A DNA stretch of 64,000 nucleotides, from positions 59,542,860 through 59,606,859 of the forward strand of contig NC_052351.1 of NCBI RefSeq assembly GCF_009727055.1, in the 5' to 3' direction. Under the pieces are notes generated by a model. It saw nothing but the letters and a program-made list of their open reading frames with translations, ran no database searches and was not told where the DNA came from. The first letter of the stretch is position 1, and every line of letters starts with the position of its first letter. Origin of the DNA: Benincasa hispida (taxonomy: Eukaryota; Streptophyta; Magnoliopsida; Cucurbitales; Cucurbitaceae). Below, piece after piece: positions 47,216-59,002 of the stretch. A program made the translations under genes and the position numbers.

Positions 47216-48750
47216 GGAATTGTTGCCCAGTTATTTCTCTGGGAAAATGTCTTGCAGAGATCTTTTTGATCCACCAACAAAAGCCTTTCCTTGTTCATTG
47301 AAAAGCATCATAGTGAAGATAAGAATGTTTTAGGAAAGGCAGATGCTTGGCCGATGTAAATGTGTGGCATAAATTGGTTTCTGAATTTCATTAGTTCCAT
47401 TTGTTTAGTATACCCCCCTTAATTTCGTGACCAGTTTTGTGTTTTGTTTTGTTTTGTTTTTTTGTTTTTTTTCTTTGTTCTTTTTACAGAAATAGTTTAC
47501 TACCATTTTTTAAATCACGTTTATATGAATTTAGTGCGTATTCTGTAGTCAGCCAACCTTATGTGAGGTTTTTTCTTTTTTCTTTCTTTTTTTTTTTCCA
47601 AATGAAATTTAATTATAAATATAAGATCCTAAGATCGACGATATAGTAGAAAAGAATTCGTCATTAACTAACCATTTTTTATTTAAATTTTATGAAACAG
47701 TATCAATCAATATATAAACTTATTGTTAATTTGATAAGCCTATCGCTAACAATTTTTTAAATCAAAATTGTTTCTAAAAGAAAAGGACAGCGAATTTTGA
47801 TGTTTTTTTCCCTTTTTATTTGCAAGATCTTTCAAGTTATAGAAAGCTAAGGTTGGAAGATAAACTCTTGATTCCTAAATTGTTAAAACTCCCACATTAG
47901 GATGCCTTAATGGCATAATTTTGATTCATAGGTGAAATTAAAATTAACAAATCGTCGTAGTAGTACCTCGGCCAATCAACTAACCATTTTCAACATTTGG
48001 AGAGAAACGGTATCATACCCCTCCCAACATTAAAAAAAAAAAAAAAAGGGTACTCATAGCCAGAGCTTAATAGAATCAAAATATCAAAATATAAAAATAT
48101 TCTCATAAAATTCAGAATACAATTGGAACGTTCAAAGATTTAAGGCCAACATAGGCAAGAATCAAATTTATAACCTAACCCAGTTTTTATAAATCTTATC
48201 ATTCAAAAACCATTTCAACTATTAAGTTCAAACAGATTTAGTTCCTTTTATAACCATTCAACTTTTTTTTTTTAATCTAGAAAATTTAACTTATAAATTT
48301 ATTTGCTTTGTTAAATATTTTCTAAGAATGTTCTCAAAATACATAACAAGTTTTGAAAACTAAACAAATTAAATAAGAAAAAGAAAGAAAACTGTAGTTT
48401 TAACAATCTTGTTTTTGTTTTTAAAATTTGAACAAGTTTTTAAAATTTGACTAAGAATTCGAAGGTATCCATCACTTCCTGCAAAGACGTCGAAACTAGA
48501 AATTGGAACTCAGATATGAAACTGGCCAGTAAATTCAGGGACTGGAGACAACCTGATGATTTTCTCACCTTCGTAAATGCACAAGGCCACAGTCCTATGG
48601 TTTTTAAGTGAGGCAGAGAGGGGAGGAACATACTGTTGAAGGTTGTGGAAAGCACATTCAACACAACTCTTGTGCAGCAACATAAAGAAAAGATTCTCAT
48701 AACAATTTCATCAAACCACAGAAATAACCACAGCCAGATGATAAACACGC
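47216..48750. other. Intergenic region between two convergent genes
   Basis: The 3' ends of the two host genes face each other across 1535 bp. T-rich stretches (47440-47600) include a run of GTTTT repeats (47441-47470). An A-run of about 15 lies at 48031-48046. No further gene is seen. Part of this will be 3'UTR of both genes; poly(A) sites were not determined. Confidence 0.6.
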
Positions 48751-51700
48751 TTAAAGACCTAATCCAACAGTTCGACCATCTCTTCTTCGAAGTCCAGCAG
48801 TGTATTGTTTTTCTAAATCCATCTGGAGTTCCTTTTGCTTTTCGGCCCGGAGAAGTTCGTTGCCATCTTGGTTGGTCGGTCGGGGCTCCATCTTCCGCTC
48901 GCCCTTCACACCCTACAATTGGCCATAGGCACCAAGGCAACCTCAGACTCTAAAAATGTGTTAGTAGGTGATGAAGAAACTCTAACGGACTAAGTCATGA
49001 CTAAGCAATGAAAGGTTGCTAACTAACATTCAGGGATATATTGAATAGAAGGGAAAGGGAGGGGTGGGGAGGGGGGAGAGTTTACCATGAGTTTATTGAA
49101 TTTTTCTTGCCGTTCGCGATCAGTAAACAATGCCGTATCCCAGTGGTGTCCAGACTGTAACCAATGGAAAAGCATTATGAATAACAAGGAAAAGGATATT
49201 ATTCATCAAACGGCTAGAGCAGCTGGGTTCTTCAAGGTAATCCAATTGTGAATCAAATGCACAACTATTTCATGCCAAACAAAATGAAGAGATGATTTAG
49301 TAGATGATCGCACATACCTCCTCTACGGCAGTGCTCTTTTTGCTCCCCCATAGCAACTTCTTCTTTTGATCGGTGGTCATATAACCCACTCCAACAAGGT
49401 TCTTATTAACTGTTAATGGGAAGAACTACCAATTTTAAAATATTCAAGGTATAAGGATATCAATCATTCAAATCTGAACTATTGTTATTCTATATAATCC
49501 ACGTCATTAATCAGAATTAAAATGAAAGGTAATCTTCAAAACAGAATCTTGTTCCATTTTCGGTTACTGAACTAAGAAAACCTAACTACAATTGTGAAGA
49601 TTAAAATAGTGTAACAAAAAACTGAAAAACGATCCAATGGTTTGGTTTGGTTTGTTAGTATAAAATTGGACATACCTTGAAGAAAACCAAAAAGTATTGG
49701 TTCGGATCGGTTTTTTGATTTGAAAAACCAATCAAAACCAAACCGAACTGAACCGAGGATAAATATATACCCTTAAAAATAAATTCTAACATTAAGTATC
49801 CTTTAGTATTTTAATTATTATGCTGCATATATTTTTGTTGTTTAGAAAAAACACTCGTTATTATGGAGCTTGTATGTTTTTTATTTAAAAATGTGGCAAG
49901 AAAAAAACAAAAATATCAAATTATAATCTTAAAAAAAGGAAGAAATGTACCAAATTTTAATTTAAGATGAGCAAAAAGAACCAATTCAAAAGAAGTATGG
50001 AAAAAGAAATAAAAATTTGGAAGAGAAGAAAATACCAAAAACCAAGAACCAAACGAAATAAAAACAAATCCATCGATTTTATTCTTTATTAGACATTGGT
50101 TTGGATCCCTTCTTTTGCAAAACCATTGGTTTGGTTTGGTTTGGTTTGGTTCGGTTCTTGGTTGGCCTCAAAACCGACAAAACCCAACCACCACCCCTAG
50201 TGAAGATAACCAAATTAAACTAAACCCGGGAAAAGAAAAGAACGGAAGTAGGAGAACTCATATGCTAAATAGCTCCAGTAAACTTCTCTTTTTTTAGTTC
50301 GACAAGGAGAAGGGGAATATGAACCTCTCAACCAAGCAAACTCCTTAACCAGTTGAGTTATACCCTAAAACTTGAAGGATATTAAAGAAGCCAAGCATAT
50401 TTCATAACCATATTCTTTTAGAACTTGTTATTAGAAAATATCAGAATGCAGTCAATTATCTTCCAACAACCAAGAAAAAAAAAATCAAAATCAAAATTAT
50501 GAGCAAAGGCCAACAAAAATTTTCAAGAACTCTCAGCGTCTGATTCAGAATAGATTCAATAACTTTTGTCAGGCCTTAACTCATAATGAACTAACAAACT
50601 ACTTGAGAGAGAATATTGATCTTAGGGTAGCCTAAATTTTTAGATGAAAAATTAGATTTTACCTAATTCAGCAGCTTTCATTGCAGCAACTTTTGCAGCA
50701 CTAAAGTCAGCAGCAAAATCAGAGTCGCCAGATTGCCCTAGTCCTACACTCATTTTTCCATCCTGGTCTTGCTTAGAGGTTGAAGATTGATTCTCTTCAG
50801 CTGCATATTCAAATTTCATAACTGTTAAGGACAATAATGTGCGTGATGCTAACATTATTAGCAGGCAACAACTTGAAATAGGACATGACAAAGCACTTAC
50901 CATCCTCTTCATGATTAACTTCTTTTCCCAAGCTAAACAATTTAGGTTTCTTAGCAGGCAATCCTTGATTTTCATCAACAAAAACACCTTTACCATCATA
51001 TTTTCCCTTCGATTCTTTACCTTGGCCCTTGTCCCAGTTAGTTTCTCTGGCATCATGTTTCCTCTCCTCTTTAGCGAACTTTTCATCATCAAGGTCCTTC
51101 CGGTCACTCTTATGAATTTCTTTTGTACGGTGCTTACTTTCATCCCTGCCTAAGATTAAGTCATATCGATTTCCCTTAGGATTGTCATGGGAGAGAACCC
51201 GTTCATTTTTGTAGTCTCCAGAATGCTTCATATTGTCTCTCTTCTCATCTCGACCATCTCGATCTCTTGTATTCCTATGTTTCTCAATTTCTTCAGAGTT
51301 CACGTGCCTTCTATTCCCAAAACCATGTCTCTCAGATAATGAATCCCCATCCCTACTTCTATGTCCAGAACCATCATATTTATCTCGAGAACTTTTCTCT
51401 ACATCTCGGAAATATTCTCGTGAATGGAAATGTTCACTCTCTCGTCGTGCATGATCATAATGTGCACCACCCTTTGACTCCCTACTAGAACGAGAGGATA
51501 ACCGCTCATAATCTCTTTCTTCATCTGCATATTTGTCATGTCTGGCATAATCATCATGCCTAGAGTAACCATGCGAACTTCTAGAGGATTTCCGATCAGA
51601 ATATCTATAAGAATCAGAACTTCGACTATGATGATTTCTAGAATCCTTATTCAAATCCCTTTCATCCTCTTTCCTTCTTGGTTTCCGTTCAGAGTCTTTT

Positions 51701-51999
51701 GAAGCAACATCTTTCAAGAGCTTTGGACTAGAACTGCGGTCTCGTTTAGGACTTTCTGCAAAACAACGCTTATGATAAGCACAAACATACTAAATAAAGA
51801 AAAGTTAAAGAACCTACTGATGACACTAAGATCACTGAGCATCACGCGACAGTTGTCTCCAAAAGGAAAACCCCGAAACCAAATCAGACTAACCATCCGA
51901 TGATGATGACCCACTCACAGAAGATCGACGCCTATACTTTCTGCCAGTTGTTTCAGAAGATGGCTTACGAAATTCTGCTTTCATACCATTGTTCTCCAT
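48751..51999 (-). CDS. RS/DR-rich protein with C-terminal SMAP domain, RSRC2-like
   Basis: Coding exons on the minus strand: 51999-51894, 51755-50901, 50800-50663, 49409-49318, 49154-49086, 48912-48751; 473 residues plus stop, frame continuous with GT-AG sites. Residues 1-35 start MENNGMKAEFRKPSS; a long exon 2 encodes an Arg/Ser/Asp/His/Lys-rich disordered segment (SRSSDSYRYSDRKSSRSS and alike), then AKKPKLFSLGKE. Exon 3 has AAKVAAMKAAEL, exon 4 NKNLVGVGYMTTDQKKKLLW, exon 5 HHWDTALFTDRERQEKFN, exon 6 RKMEPRPTNQDGN and QMDLEKQYTAGLRRRDGRT. This ordered C-terminal block is the small-acidic-protein-like (SMAP) domain found in RSRC2 and plant homologues, nuclear proteins thought to be linked to RNA processing. 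A 5'UTR intron precedes the start (about 52673 to 52009). Intact; role inferred from family. Confidence 0.87.
49636..50190. repeat. GGTTTGGTTT word repeat inside intron 3
   Basis: Starts with ccaatggtttggtttggtttg (49636) and ends with ccattggtttggtttgg... (50122-50150) and caccacccctag (50187-50199), with complementary accaaaccgaactgaaccg at 49737-49757. Between them is A-rich DNA. It is built like the GGGTTGGGTT unit at 6978-7508 and the G-run unit at 36-212, each with its own word. Located in the large intron (49410-50662) of the SMAP-domain gene. Element class not known. Confidence 0.5.
50285..50372 (-). mobile_element. tRNA-derived SINE in intron 3, sense orientation
   Basis: On the minus strand: box A-like TAACTCAACTGGTTAAGG (50359 to 50342), box B-like GAGGTTCATATTCCCC (50338 to 50323), then a short tail ending in a run of A and AG (50295-50285). 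The spacing of A and B boxes is only a few bases, shorter than in tRNAs, so some sequence has been lost. It lies in the same direction as the host gene's transcript. Confidence 0.55.
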
Positions 52000-52008
52000 C
52001 GTATGAGG

Positions 52009-52690
52009 CTATAAATTAAATCCAGTTAATGAACCTGACTTCAAATGAAATTAGAATAGCCAACGGAGTGACCTGAAACACACACAACAAACAGTCAATG
52101 AACAAGTCCACTTAAAGAAATTATCAAATCCTGGAAACTTGATACAAAGGCGCAAATATTGTTCATCATCCAATCAAACCAAACATATCATTACCAAACG
52201 GAAGAGAGTAGAAGATTGCAAAAAAGTAAAGCAATTGCCACGAAATTCAGTTTATAATAGTACGAACCTCAGAAACCGGTGTTCATGTATCAACACAACG
52301 TTCTCACCAAGCTTTATAATCTACCAAAACAACAAATACCACATCCACAAGAAGACAACGACATCAAATGAGAAATGGGGGAAAACTTGATATTACAAAA
52401 CCCCAACACATATCTACCGGAACCAAACCAATAAAAACCAAAAAAAAAAACCAAGAAACCCGATTCAAAGCTTGAAGAGAGAAACCCTAAGTCAAGTGTA
52501 ACCTCTCTTCCAGTTCCTCAGGAAGTTCTCCCAGCAGAGAGACAAACAAGCAAAGCAAACATCAAACCCTAGGGTTTCAAACATCGACGCATTTCGATAC
52601 AAACCCTAAACCAAAAACACAAAGGCAAAATGGAAATATTGAAAGCAGAAATCGAAATTCATACCTTGGGATGAGATTCAATAGCAAACG
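52009..52690 (-). other. 5'UTR and 5'UTR intron of the SMAP-domain gene
   Basis: Just before the ATG (51999) the minus strand has an acceptor-like ATTTATAG (about 52016-52009), and at about 52673 a donor in CCCAAG|GTATGAA. Between them are 0.66 kb of AT-rich, CT-poor DNA with no start in frame. The upstream leader is thus probably short and located near 52674-52690 or beyond. Leader introns are usual in plant genes of this class. Boundaries are sequence-based predictions. Confidence 0.5.
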
Positions 52691-52699
52691 ATTTGATTC

Positions 52700-54537
52700 A
52701 TGCACGGCATTTGAATCATTTTGTACGCGATTGTTTGTTCATTCCCCCTTCGATTCTACGCATTATTTCTTGCTCGTCTGCCTGAGATATTTTTATATGA
52801 AGGAATGAGATTCCGTTGGCCACTCTATACGTGTCGAATAAATCTTTTCTCTCTCATGGAACCCAAAATTATTCGAGAAATATATGTTTTTTTTTCTAAT
52901 ACATGTTTAAATCCTACCAAATACACCCACGTATTAGCGACCATAAAATCTTGAGTTCTATTTTTTTCCAATTCTTATTGTACTAAAAAAATCATCGAAA
53001 ATATTTAGGTTATGTTTACCAATCCATAATAAAAGTTGATATAATTGTAATGAAATTCTATTGATAGATCAATTGTAATGAACTATAATTGCATATCTAA
53101 TTTAATTGGTTTTGGGCATTGTTTACTTTCCCTTTTGATATTTAAGGTGTAATCATAATTGCATTGGATTGTAAAATGATTGACTTGTAATGGTAAATAG
53201 ACTACTTTTGATGGTGTCTATGAACCTGTTAAATTATTAGGCTCAATAGTAAATTGACTAACTTTGATTGTGTTTACCAATCTGTGCAATCCTTTGATAA
53301 AAAACTGTATGTTTATCATAATACCCTCAAAACTTTTAAAATATCACGTAACAACCCATATTCTGATTTTTTTCCCTATACTTTCAATTTTCCTTCGTCT
53401 CACTTCACATATTCTCGCCTTCACTCTTCTTGTTGCTTCTCCATATGTGTTTTTTCCTTCTTCCGGACTTGTTGTTGCATTCAAAATTTAACCCTCGTTT
53501 TTCGAGATTTCCATTTATTAATTTCATATTTCTAAAATTTCAATTGGAAACCCCCATAATTGAGCATATTTGTCTCCATACTTCGTCCCAATAAACTTTG
53601 TAAGTCTGTCATACCTTCAGTCTCTTGGGCTCTACATTTTTTGCATGTCAATTGTTGTGAATCTTTGTTGGTCCTATCTTGTATTTTGATGTTAAAACTG
53701 AAGATTAGGGCATTTTCAGGTGTGAAAAAATGTGCCTCCTGGATGTACGTCGTAATTTGGTGTATTTTCTATTGAACATGTTGTGTTGGAAGTAGACTGA
53801 GAATGACAACTAGATCGTTGTTCGTATGGGATGAAGGAGAAATTACGTATAAGAGAGATCGAGAGCATGAGTATGCTACTGACAAGAACGCGAACATAAT
53901 ATGAACGAGAGTCCGAAATTTTTTTGACAACGAGAGCGTGTATGTGATAGTATACTGAACTATTGCATGTTATATGATAGTATACGCCTGTTATGGCCAT
54001 TGCATGTGTAGTTTGGTATGTTATGTGACGTTGTTTTCCAACGAGTAAATGACCATGTTATGTTGGCTTGCAGTGTTCAAATGGAGCATGTTCTAAAGGT
54101 ACTTGTTGGTGATCATCTTCCTGCACAATCTGTCGCATATTGGCAGTGCAATCAAGATCCTGAAGAAGAAGCTTACACCAACCTAGTTTGACATGTTCAA
54201 GAGAATTGTATTCGAGTGATTTGTTGGTATAGTTTTGGTGTTTAACAATCCTTTGGTTCATCAACTTTTGATGCAACAGGTCATCGATGAAAAGGAGGAT
54301 GTGCTGACCTTGGACGTTTGTGGTGCGATTGTCACATTGTCGAAAGAATAATTCTTATTAGTGACTAGATCGTGGCAATCCCAAAGACGGATGTTGAAAA
54401 CTAGGTACCGTCTATACTTCGAGCAAAGTATTTTGATTCGGAGGTGGACTAATGTCTTAATCAATTCAAGGATGAGTACCAAAAGTTGACGTCAAGAATG
54501 ACGATGATGCTTTGAAGGTGTCACTCATCTACTACAC
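52700..54537. other. Intergenic, unassigned
   Basis: No protein match. A decayed duplicated word is visible: 'gactacttttgatggtgtctatgaacctgtt' near 53201 and 'gactaactttgattgtgtttaccaatctgtg' near 53257 (about 57 bp apart), and 'ggttatgtttaccaatcc' at 53007. Further right (53990-54530) I see nothing I can name. The stretch likely contains the promoter of the SMAP-domain gene and old repeats. Confidence 0.45.
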
Positions 54538-55193
54538 TGTTGGGTTATTCAATCTTTACTAGGCCCAAATACTCAAGATCAACACTGGAAAGATGAAGAA
54601 AAAACTAAGAAATATTCTACCAAATCCTCGATGATGGATACTCGACGCTCGATGTCTTCCTACTCGATGATCGATACAAATTTCCTTCTTTGTCTGACGA
54701 GTCTCTATTCAATCCTCGATGGAACTCGATGAGAACTGAATGAAACTCGATCTTACTCGATGAGTTACTGATGAATCTTGATCTTTACTCGGTGCGACTC
54801 GAAAGTGAAAACGAACAACTCGAAGCTACTCGATAGTGAATATCGATGCATAATTCAACTCGATACTCTGTATCCGATGCGATTTGAAATGAGATTGTAT
54901 GGCGCGCGATTTGCAGAAAAGTAACAGTCGAATGAACAAGAAAGATAAAGACAGGAAGAAAAACCACAGAGGTTTACGTGGTTCGGCAAGATTGTCTACG
55001 TCCACGGGAAAATTCAAGTTCTTTTACAATAAAAGATTGCATACAACTTTTAGTTGTTTACAGAAAACTAAGAAATGATGATCACACTTTGTTTTTGTTT
55101 TACTAATCAAAGGTATTTATAATGCATACTGACTGACTGTTACATCACAAAGTTAGTTATAAACAAATAATAAGCTGAGGTATTTGAGTCACA
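54538..55193 (-). repeat. 3' LTR of the truncated Ty1/copia element
   Basis: 656 bp; plus-strand ends TGTTGGGTTATTC...GAGTCACA, minus strand TGTGACTC...CCCAACA. A TATA-like box (minus GCATTATAAATACC, plus 55112-55125) precedes a T/C-rich leader, and the segment near 54960-55010 contains 'ccacagaggtttacgtggttcgg', a common copia LTR word. The neighbouring pol C-terminus to the right on the minus strand makes it the 3' LTR. No matching 5' LTR is in the window. Confidence 0.75.
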
Positions 55194-58100
55194 ACTTCTT
55201 CAAATTCTCTACCTTGACTCTAATGTCTTGCAATCTTCTGATCTTCCTTATTTTGACCATTTTGTCTACCCTGTGTCTGGAAGATCGGAACCAACCTGTT
55301 CGACATTTAACCAATTTAAGCTTTGAAACAGGTTTTGTTAACATGTCAGCTACATTGTCTAAAGTATGAACCTTTAGAATTTCTCTCCCTTGTCTCAATT
55401 TTATCTCTGATGAAATGATACTTGATATCAATGTGCTTAGTTCTAATGTGGTATTGTGGATTTCGAGACAAATGGATAGCACTTTGGTTGTCACAGTAGA
55501 GTTTCACCACTATTTGATCTATTCCAAAGTTTTTCAGCAAACCCTTAAGCCACCATGCCTCTCTGATTGCTTCTGTTAAAGCCATATATTCGCTTCGGTT
55601 ATAGATAAGGCTACTATAGGTTGTAGTGTTGCTTTTCCAGCTAATTAAATTAGGGCCATAAAGGAAAAGGTCACCTGTTCAGGACCTCCTTTTATCCAAA
55701 TCACCAGTATAGTCAACATCCACATATCCATAAAGTTCTAAGTTTGGTTCAACTGACTTTTGGTAGACTAATCTTGAGTTTTAGACCAAACTAAGTACCT
55801 TAGGATCCATTTAGTAGCCTCCCAGTGTCTCTTTCCTGGGTTAGACATATATCTACTAACTAGGCTAGCTAAATATGAGAGATTAGGTCTGAAAGAAATC
55901 ATTAAATACATTAGGCTTCCGACTGCTTGACTATAGGGTATGACAACCATCTGTTTCTGATGTTCTTGGTCAGAATCTTTAGGAGAGTTAGCTGAGGAAA
56001 GCTTGAAGTGTTGAGCAATAGGTAAGCTCACGGGTTTAGCATCATTCATGTTGAATTTTCCATTTTGTGTGTGTTTATAAATACTGCTGCAGTGCTCACT
56101 CCCAAAGGCCAAATCCCCAATTAAGGCCATTGGCAATATAAAAAATCTTTGTAATTAAGTCGTTAATTTGGACATTTCAATTTTTGCATGGTCAGCAGTT
56201 GGAGGATTATTATTGCTGCTCCACGATTCTTATTATCATCTCCTCCATCGTCTCTTTCTCACAGTCATGTCTTTCCCTCCGCTACTTTCCTCCTCCGGTA
56301 TACACCTGTTTTTTGATCTATTTGGCTTTTGTATTTTACTTTATTTGGATTTTTTTTTCACAGTAATTGGACTAATTGATGCTTAAGATACAATTCTTCT
56401 TATTCCTTTGGATTTCAATTCCTAGGACCTTACTTGTTTCTTCCAAGTCCTTCATATCAAACTCCCTTTTTAAGAAGTTTTTAACATGGGTTAGATCTTC
56501 CTTGGACCCTACCAGTAACATATCATCTACATATATGAGTAGGTAACCTGTATTTACATAAACACATATGTCAAATGAACTTCTTTTGAATCTAATGCTA
56601 GAAATATAGTCATTGAATCTCTTATATCAACACATAAGGGATTGTTTTAACCTATAGATAGACTTGTTGAGTAAACACTAGAGGTTTTCTTTTCCTTTAA
56701 CTTCAAATCCTTTGGGTTGCATCATATAGATTGTCTCCTCTAGATGTCCATGAAGGAAGGCAGTTTTGACATCCAGTTGATACAATTCTAAATTATTTTG
56801 AGCAACTAAGGATAGAAGAAGTCTTATGGAAGTTTGTTTGACAACTAGAGAGAAAATGTCTGAATAATATATTCCTTCCCTTTGAGTGAACCCCTTTGCA
56901 ACCAACCTTGCTTTATACTTAGGCTTTTGATCACATGATGCTTCTTCCTTAAGTTTGAAAACCCATTTAGAGGCAATTGGTTTGTAACCCTTAGGTAGAG
57001 GAACTAAAGACCAAGTGTCATTCACTTTTAGAGAATGCATCTCCTCATTCATAGCTTCTATCCAATCCCTTGGATCAATAAAACTTATTGCTTCCTCAAA
57101 GGTTATTGGTTCTTGGTTAGTAGAAGCTACAACAACATTTAAATCCAGATTCATATAGTTCATTTTAGTATATCTAGTTGGAGGGGTAATGGTTCTCCTT
57201 TGTCTATCCCTAGCTAAGACATACTGACTTAAATCAGGTTGTTCACTTACTGTCTCCTCTTATTCCTCTCCATCTTCCTCAATTTCTCCCGTGTCACTAG
57301 GTTGGTTAAATTCTATTGATTGCTCAGTGGGTAACTCCACCTCAAATCCTGTGTTGGATGACTCACCTTCATCCTCAAGCTTTTTCTCCTTTTGCATAAA
57401 CATCTCATCTTCCCTAAAGGTGATGTCTCTGCTCACTATGAACTTCCTCTCAACTGGATGCCACATTTTAAACCCTTTGACATCCTCTGTAAATCCTACA
57501 AACATGCACTTGACTGCTCTGGCTTTTAACTTTCCCTTATTTTGGTGAATAAACCCTACACATTCAAAGACTTTGAGGTTATCTAGGTTAGGAGGATGAT
57601 TAGTCCACTCTAAAGATGTGTGAGGGCACCTATTTAAGGTATACACTGTGTAGGTTGTAGCTTATGCCCAATAATTTTCACCTAAGATAGCATTAGAAAG
57701 AAAACACCTAACTCTTTCCATTATGGTTCTGTTTAACCTCTCAGCAATCCCATTTTGTTGAGGTGTATACCTCATAATTCTATGCCTAGTTATACCATTC
57801 TCACTACAAAAATTGTCAAAGTACTCATTGCAAAACTTAAGCCCATTGTCGGTTCTAAAGTATTTTAACCTTTTAGATGTTTGATTTTCTATCTTGGCTT
57901 TCCATTCCTTAAACTTTCCAAAAACTTGGTCCTTAGTTTTAAGAAAGTATATGCAGCTTTTCCTAGAAAAGTCATCTATAAATATTAGAAAATACCTTGA
58001 GTCACTAAGGCTTGGTGTAGGAGATGGTCCCCATAGGTTAGAATGGACATAATCCAATGTTCCTTTGGTGGTATGCTGAGATTTTGTGAAACTTTGTCTG

Positions 58101-59002
58101 GTTGCTTTACTTAGAATGCAGTGTTCATAAAAGGAAAGGTGCTCACTAATACCTTTGGGTAGTATACCTTGCTTGGACAGTGTTTGCATCCCTTTTTCAT
58201 TGATATGGGATAGTCTTTTGTGCCACAAGTCAGCCTCTGTTAAGCTTGTTGTTGAAACCGTGTAGGCACTTGTCATCATCTCTACTCCTCTTACAATATA
58301 AAAGTCATTGACCTTTTCACCAACCAACACAACCTTGGAATCCTTAATCACCTTAAGGACTCCACCTTTTCCTCTGCACTCGCACCCAATGGAGTCAAGC
58401 ATACCTAGAGATATCAAGTTTCTCTTGAGTAAAGGTACATGTCTCACATTTTTAGAAACTTGATTGATCCATCCTTTAGCTTCAAGAATATTGAACCAAC
58501 CCCTTTGATCTTGCAGGCTTCATTGTTCCCCATGTATACAAATTTTCCATCCACATCCTTGTAAGTATTAAACCAAGGTCTGAAGGGTGTCATATGATAG
58601 GTACAATCGAAGTCAAGTACCCAGTCATGCTTCCCAAGAGTACTGATTTGGTTGGTTTTATTTCTTGTAGAGGCTAAGACATCATAATAAAAGTAGGAAC
58701 CTTCAACCACTGAAGCTTCTGGTTGTTTTCCCTTCTGATCCTTCTTTTTTTCCTGATTTTTCCATTTCAAGCTGTAACAATCTCTCATCAAGTATCCTTT
58801 CTTCTTGCAGTAGTTACATCTCAGCTTGGTCTTAGGTTTATGCTCTTCACCTGGCTAATTTTTATTTCCTTTAGACTGATTATGCTTGTTCTTCCCCTTG
58901 ACAAACAACCCCTCTGCACTAGGCTACTCCTTTTTTTCTGACTGAAGATCTAACTCTCTAATTCTCAATGCTGAAATGATGGCATCAGTGGTAACTGACT
59001 CT
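55194..59002 (-). pseudogene. Ty1/copia polyprotein, 5'-truncated and broken
   Basis: Minus-strand order from right: zinc knuckle CNYCKKKGYLMRDC (about 58820-58780) with Tyr where His should be; protease region (58650-58600) reading WVLDFDCTYHM, where the active-site D-S-G has become D-F-D; pre-integrase LWHKRLSHINEKGM (about 58225); integrase FIDDFSRKSCIY, FRTDNGLKFCNEYF, TPQQNGIAERLNRTIMERVR (58000-57720); RT with DWIEAMNEEMHSL, WVFKLK, YQLDVKTAFLHGHLEETIYM (57070-56720), then VGSLMYL (55900) and RNase H LYCDNQSAIHLSRNP (55490). A stop or frameshift lies between most blocks, and the RT is interrupted at about 56070-56390. The gag N-terminus is missing beyond 59002. Confidence 0.85.
56070..56390. 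mobile_element. Foreign ~310-bp segment inside copia RT
   Basis: RT reads LGIEIQRNKKN (about 56430-56395, minus) and resumes at FNMNDAKPVSLPIA (about 56055-56010); the 20-odd residues expected between them are replaced by about 310 bp of unrelated DNA. The insert has a TC-rich centre (56220-56295). I found no clear inverted or direct repeats at its edges. It may be an insertion, or replacement by gene conversion or assembly. Confidence 0.45.

Noticed and set aside
48440..48940. A 166-residue minus-strand ORF starting MPWCLWPIVGCEG
   Set aside because: It covers the last exon of the SMAP-domain gene in the wrong frame; the conserved tail is in another frame after the acceptor at 48913.
50839..51488. 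Plus-strand open frames over the SMAP-domain gene (50839-51153, 51233-51488)
   Set aside because: Antisense shadows of the Arg/Ser/Asp-rich exon 2, whose codon bias keeps the opposite strand open.
53716..54482. Possible host gene fragments upstream of the copia element at 54538
   Set aside because: Short frames on both strands with no recognised motif or splice pattern; not supportable as a gene.
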